From Perca fluviatilis (taxonomy: Eukaryota; Chordata; Actinopteri; Perciformes; Percidae), in contig NC_053133.1 of NCBI RefSeq assembly GCF_010015445.1, forward strand, positions 3,743,264 to 3,807,263: a DNA stretch of 64,000 nucleotides, written 5' to 3'. Below the pieces are notes generated by a model. The model worked only from the letters and a program-made list of their open reading frames with translations. It had not been told where the DNA came from and searched no databases. Shown one piece after another: positions 59,402-64,000 of the stretch (the first letter of the stretch is position 1; each line of letters begins with the position of its first letter). Made by a program: the position numbers and the translations under genes.

Positions 59402-60191
59402 AACAAAAAGAAGTTGCAACATTATGGCACAAATCTTTTTATGTATTTTTCAGCTCCTACTCTTTGTGTAAGGTAAAATAAGCACAGCAGAGACGTCCGA
59501 TTGGTCAGACCTTTGTGTTTACAGTAACTATAACATTAAATGTTACAGTTATGGCTGACAATTACATCAGACTTGGAAAAACACTTCTCTTGCTGCAGCA
59601 TCACCATTTATTAAAGAAAACTAACATTTCCGTCCCTCTGGACCTTCGTCAAGAGTATTTTTGTGTTAACGCGACGTCGCGGTTATTCGGTCTATAGTTT
59701 TAAGATTTCCCTTCATTGGAAGTGAGAAGCCTAGAACAAACCAGGAAAAACAAACCCAGAGCAAAAAGTACACTTAAGTATCTGGACAGGGATGTCCACA
59801 TACATTTGGTGATTATAGTGCAAGTAGTTTACCAATTCTGAACCTTGAGTCTATTTCCTTAGCCCTTTTTAGAATGAATCCTCATCCATTCGTAGTCACA
59901 CAGCGTGATGCTGCTCTCTCCCAGCAATAGTGCATCCCCTCCTCTACAGGACTCTGTCACGCTTGACCTCAGTGCACCATTACTCAAGTCACTTCCTCCT
60001 CTTGCACTCAGTGCTGCACGGCCCCCCAGTGACAATAGAGTTTCTTCCAAATGATGCCACAGAGATATAATGTGTGTAAACCTGTGTGTGTGACTGGCCC
60101 ATGCTTGTGTTAACTCTTGCCTCTGTGTGGGCCTGGAAATGAAAGCAAGGCCAGCTGGCAACTGGGCAGCACACTGTGTGACACAGTCGCA

Positions 60192-60192
60192 T

Positions 60193-60260
<68 letters not shown>
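60192..60260. repeat. CA microsatellite, about 34 units
   Basis: Uninterrupted (CA)n followed by GCATGCACGCG. Confidence 0.97.
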
Positions 60261-60263
<3 letters not shown>

Positions 60264-61239
60264 TGCACGCGAGGATACACGCTGCCAAATGTCCTCATCT
60301 GTGGGGCAAGAAACAGTGAGGGAGGGATGTCTGAAAGCATCCATCACAAAAATAGGAGGCACAGGGCTCTCTGGGAAATAGGTCGCTGTGGAACATCCAT
60401 TCAGCCGGAGGCATCTTGGAGTTCTACCTCTGCTGAAGTTACTTAGTTGAGAGGTGGCGGGGGCAAACAAAGGACAGAACTACTGCAATGATTCCCCTAA
60501 TTTTAACTACTTTGCCATCTCATCCATCACTTTAGCTCAGCGGTGTGTGTTGATGACCAAAGAAACAGATCTGTGTCACCGCGTTGTGTCAACTTGGCGA
60601 AATTAGAATCAAATAGCGAGCACAGCCACCTGCCGCCACCACGTTCGCACTGGAAACGGTGGAGGCACCAGGGGCAACTGCTCGCTGTCTGAAAGTACTT
60701 TGAATGCTAGTGTGTCAATTAAAGCAGAAATACGTGAAAAACGTTCACGTTTTGCATGGCAGATAGAGAATTATACCGTTTTTACCAAAACGGATGATTT
60801 TGTTTCCATTTTTACACTTTTGGTGTATTTTTGTACTCAAATTACATGACAGGAATCAGAACAGAGATTTGATAAGAAAAAATCAATACAATTAAATTTA
60901 AAAACGCAATCCCCAAATTACATGGTTTGGTTCTGAGAGCTGGTTTCACTTTGGCTCCAGTTCCTGTTTGGGAAAGTACCCGACTCATTACTCTCTGATA
61001 CCATTGTTTTGGGCTTCGGAGCTTCTGTAATATTATAATAATCACTATAATCAACAGGGAGAATTCAGCCGGACATTTCTACGTTCTCGGCTGAGATGGA
61101 CCACAGAGCGCTGCGGTGTTTCAGTCTTTACACTGCATGAATTAGCCTAGCGGCTAGCAGACTTTTCCTCTGCTCATTGTTGAAACAGAGCAGCTATGAT
61201 ATTGGTAGCGAGAGCAAGAAGTTAGCAGACTCCTGAGTC
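60261..61239. other. no gene seen
   Basis: Unique-looking, mixed composition sequence before the LINE. No open exon with splice sites was recognised. Confidence 0.5.
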
Positions 61240-62208
61240 GGTGAAACACAGAGATAAAGATGTATTGATGATATTAAGCTGTGGCTTTCACAAAACTTTC
61301 TTAACTTGGACAAAGCTAAAACTGAGCGTATCATGTTCAGTACTTCATGCACGCTAAACGGTCCAGCTTTGAGTACCTTAAGCCAGCTGTCAAAGATTTG
61401 GGGGTTACATTTGATTGCAGCATGAAATTTGACAAGCAGATCAGCAATGTTGTTAGAATGATCTCTTTCCAGCTCCGTCTCCTGGCTAAAGTTAAGCCCT
61501 TCCCTAACAGGCATGATCTAGAAAAGGCAATTCATGCTTTTATTAGTTCAAGGTTGGATTACTGTAATGCTCTTTGTTGGTCTGAATCAAACCTCCATCT
61601 CACGACTTCAACTTGTGCAAAATGCTGCCGCTCGCTTTTTAACAAATACATCTAGACGTGCACACATCACTCCCGTTCTCTACACCCTACATTGGCTCCC
61701 TGTGTGTTTTAGAATCAATTTTAAGATTTTATTGTTTGTTTTCAAGGCCTTAAATGGCCTGGTCCCGGAGTATTTGTCTGAGATTTTAACCCTGCGTGAG
61801 CACAACCGGTCATATCGGTCCTCAAATCAACTGGTTTTAGAAGTCCCAAGGTCGAAGTATAAACGGGGGGGGGGGATGATCAGGCTTTTGCAGTTGCTGC
61901 CCCGAGACTCTGGAACAAGTTACCCCCTGATATCCGGACGGTTACAGATCTAGCTCTTTTTAGGTCTAAACTCAAAACTTATTTATTTAGAGTGACTTTT
62001 AATGGTTATTATATATATTAGTGGTGTGACAATTTCCCTCTCCTCCTCCTGTTTCTATGTAACCTTTTCTGATTTGACTGTTTTCTGTGTTTCATTCTTT
62101 TTGTTGTATGATATGTTATTTTATTTTTGTTTTCTGATGTAAAGCACTTTGGATACCTGCTGGTTGCTGTAAAGTGCTATATAAATAAATGTTGATTGAT
62201 TGATTGAT
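61240..62208 (+). mobile_element. decayed L2/Maui-like LINE, 3' end
   Basis: Three frames together give the C-terminal part of a LINE reverse transcriptase: DDIKLWLSQNFLNLDKAKT near 61266, then DLGVTFDCSMKFDKQ and FISSRLDYCNALCW (61400-61580), then LQLVQNAAARFLTNTSRRAH and ITPVLYTLHWLPVCFRINFK (61600-61730). At least three frameshifts separate the blocks, one at a G-run near 61867. The RLDYCN, LQxxQNAAAR and LHWLP motifs are typical of the L2/CR1/Jockey group. The 3' end has the AAAGCACTTTGGATACCTG and GTGCTATATAAATAAATG style tail and a short ATTGATTGATTG repeat, as in L2 elements. It is a 5'-truncated, inactive copy. Confidence 0.85.
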
Positions 62209-62525
62209 AAAAGGCGAAGAGAGAAACACGTGTCTTTAATGTTTAAATATCCGTGCAGTCCAATATTTGGTTTCTCTCAGTGAACCATGGATCTCCCCTA
62301 GCTCTTTTATAAGCAAAGCTCAATGTAGAAAACATATAGGTGATGGAAGCGGCTTTTTAAATTTTTAGCCGGTAACTTTTTCTCATCAAAATAAAATTTT
62401 GTCAACCGCAAAATACATCAGCTGTAGCTACAGTAATTAGAATGAAGTCTGGCTAAAGTAACTTGAGATAAACTAAAAAAAAAGAATCCGTAGTCTTCAG
62501 CTGTTATTTAATGTTTCAGATACAC

Positions 62526-62974
62526 TAGGGCTGGGCGATATGGAGAAAATCAGATATCACCATATTCTTGACCAAATACATCGATATTGCGATGATATTG
62601 TAGGACTATTGTTGCTTTCACAAAATACTTTTCACAATGAGATTTTACATACACAATCCTCAATAATGTGGTAAACAGCTTCAAGTGAAATAATAGAAAA
62701 AAAGAAATCCTTTGTTTCCAGCTATATGCTGACTATGTTTACATACGTGCCAAAATACAGTGTGATGTTAAAACAAATCTGCAATTCTTCAGATGATATT
62801 CCCTCAAAATATTTCACAACAGATTTCCTGAGAAAATGGAGTATGTGCTTGTTATTGTCAGTTAGACAACAAAATGGGATATCACCATATCTCGATATAT
62901 ATATATATATTTCATCACGATATGATTCCATTGAAAGACGATAATTCGCCATATTGAATTATCGACCAGCCCTA
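62526..62974. mobile_element. hAT-like MITE with 8-bp target duplication
   Basis: Ends TAGGGCTGGGCGATATGGAG and ATTATCGACCAGCCCTA are inverted. Flanks AGATACAC (62518-62525) and AGATACAT (62975-62982) differ at one base. Related to 48040-48380. Confidence 0.95.
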
Positions 62975-62982
62975 AGATACAT

Positions 62983-64000
62983 AAACATCATATCACACCG
63001 TCTGCTGCTCAGCTCACGTTCAGGTTGCAACTTTACGACATTACACTCAGGACTGTTTCTGCGATGTCAGCCAACAAAAGATGATCACAGATCATTGAAT
63101 ATTGGTTGTTGGTTGTAAAACTTCAGTTACTTGCAAATGTTAAAAAATAAACAAGATCAGAGTCGGTACTGGATTTGAATTTGATAATATGCTATCGAAC
63201 CAGAATCCCTTGACAGGCATTACACAGACCCATGAGAATCCATATTGCACAACATTTTTCCTTCCGGAGTTTGACAATGATCAATATAATGCAGTAGAAG
63301 TCAGCCCTGCCGTGAACTTGAGTGTCAAAAAGAAGGACGATCTAAAGTGCTGGGAGCAATTAGCTCTGCATAATGGCGTTGTTGTCTCCTAACAGCCCAT
63401 TACGTCATGTCAGAGGAGCATAGAAGAGATACAACAGTGTGGTGGTGGTGTAGGGGCATATGATGTCATGTTGCAACTGAAGTCAGAGGTTTATCCATGA
63501 AGCAATAATCTCCAGTGTTTTTCCTTTCAATGAAGATTCATTAAACAGTAAATTAGAACTGAAATATTTTATATTATCAATCAACAAATCATATTTGTAC
63601 TCTTGGGGTCTACTAGAATAGGTTACATGCTTTGATTTCAAATAAATATTGTGTTTCTCATACTGCCCATTGCTGCAGCGCCTCCATCTGAAACCATAGG
63701 CAGTGAAAGAAATGGACACAGCGACGTCATAGACATCCACAGAGACCAGTGAAGGATATTAGAAGCACTTTTCCGGTGCTGGCTGAGCGTTACTGCGCAG
63801 CCTCAAACTGAGCTTGACGACGTAGATGTGACGTGAGCAACCTGTCTGAAAGTTGGAAGTCTTCTGGTAGCTGTGCCGAGAGAAATCTCAATCATTCCCA
63901 ATCTTACAGAGACAGAGAGCGTGAGTAGGAGCTGTCCATGAGCGTAGGAGCAGGAGCAAAACGTTGCTGAAATAGTTTGTTCCGATGCTTTCATGGACTC
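62983..64000. other. no gene seen up to the right edge
   Basis: Unique-looking DNA around one repeat fragment (63590-63700). A segment with GTGACGTGAGCAACC and GACGTAGATGTGACG lies near 63818. No SH3 exon of spata13 is recognised before the edge. Confidence 0.5.
63590..63700. repeat. fragment of the 13004-13722 piggyBac-like family
   Basis: CTACTAGAATAGGTTACATG, TTGATTTCAAATAAATATTG and GCCCATTGCTGCAGCGCCTC parallel the interior at 13570-13680 and 56345-56430. No TTAA ends here. Confidence 0.5.

Noticed and set aside
59859..60470. A 203-codon minus-strand frame with a Cys-Val run
   Set aside because: The run is a translated CA/GT microsatellite; flanks have no recognised motif.
61347..61953. 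Two separate genes with RT-like C-terminal motifs
   Set aside because: They are frame-shifted pieces of one LINE 3' end with an L2-style tail.

Overview
The window is nuclear DNA of a ray-finned fish, most likely a percomorph teleost. The reasons are large introns with GT..AG splice sites, long CA/GT microsatellites, fish-type SINEs and a dense load of short non-autonomous DNA transposons (hAT-like with 8-bp target duplications, piggyBac-like with TTAA ends). There is no bacterial, phage or CRISPR content.

Only one protein-coding gene is recognisable. It is on the + strand and runs off the right edge: a spata13 (Asef2) type Rho-family guanine nucleotide exchange factor. Its parts here are a candidate first coding exon (36403-36483), a giant exon of 1,604 codons (37770-42581), two conserved short exons just before the SH3 domain (45523-45651 and 46051-46177), and a GC-rich candidate alternative first exon (53639-53897). 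Reading phases agree throughout: 36403-36483 ends in phase 0 and the giant exon starts in phase 0, while 46051-46177 and 53639-53897 both end in phase 1 and could join the same downstream exon. The SH3, DH and PH exons would lie beyond base 64000.

Bases 1-36000 hold no gene I can recognise. They are a mosaic of transposon remnants, several nested: a 2.2-kb hAT-like element with a GC-rich array inside (2782-4946), a 2.2-kb element holding a 42-bp minisatellite, a hAT insertion and a piggyBac-like MITE (11584-13790), a piggyBac-like element with an internal duplication (16261-17938), a fold-back structure flanked by a 30-bp minisatellite (20325-21300), and a MITE split by a hAT element (26764-27786). 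Weak splice-like signals at 18383-18421 and near 30050 could be distant first exons.

Bases 42600-64000 are intron of the same gene if the model is right. They carry a MITE inside a hAT inside a cluster (44092-45252), two SINEs and a split MITE (49562-50688), a hAT element in a SINE fragment (51948-52463), a 58-bp minisatellite inside a MITE (56200-57387), a decayed L2-like LINE 3' end (61240-62208) and many simple repeats. The main biological reading is a RhoGEF locus whose isoforms may differ at the N-terminus through alternative promoters, in a neighbourhood shaped by repeated hAT and piggyBac-type activity.
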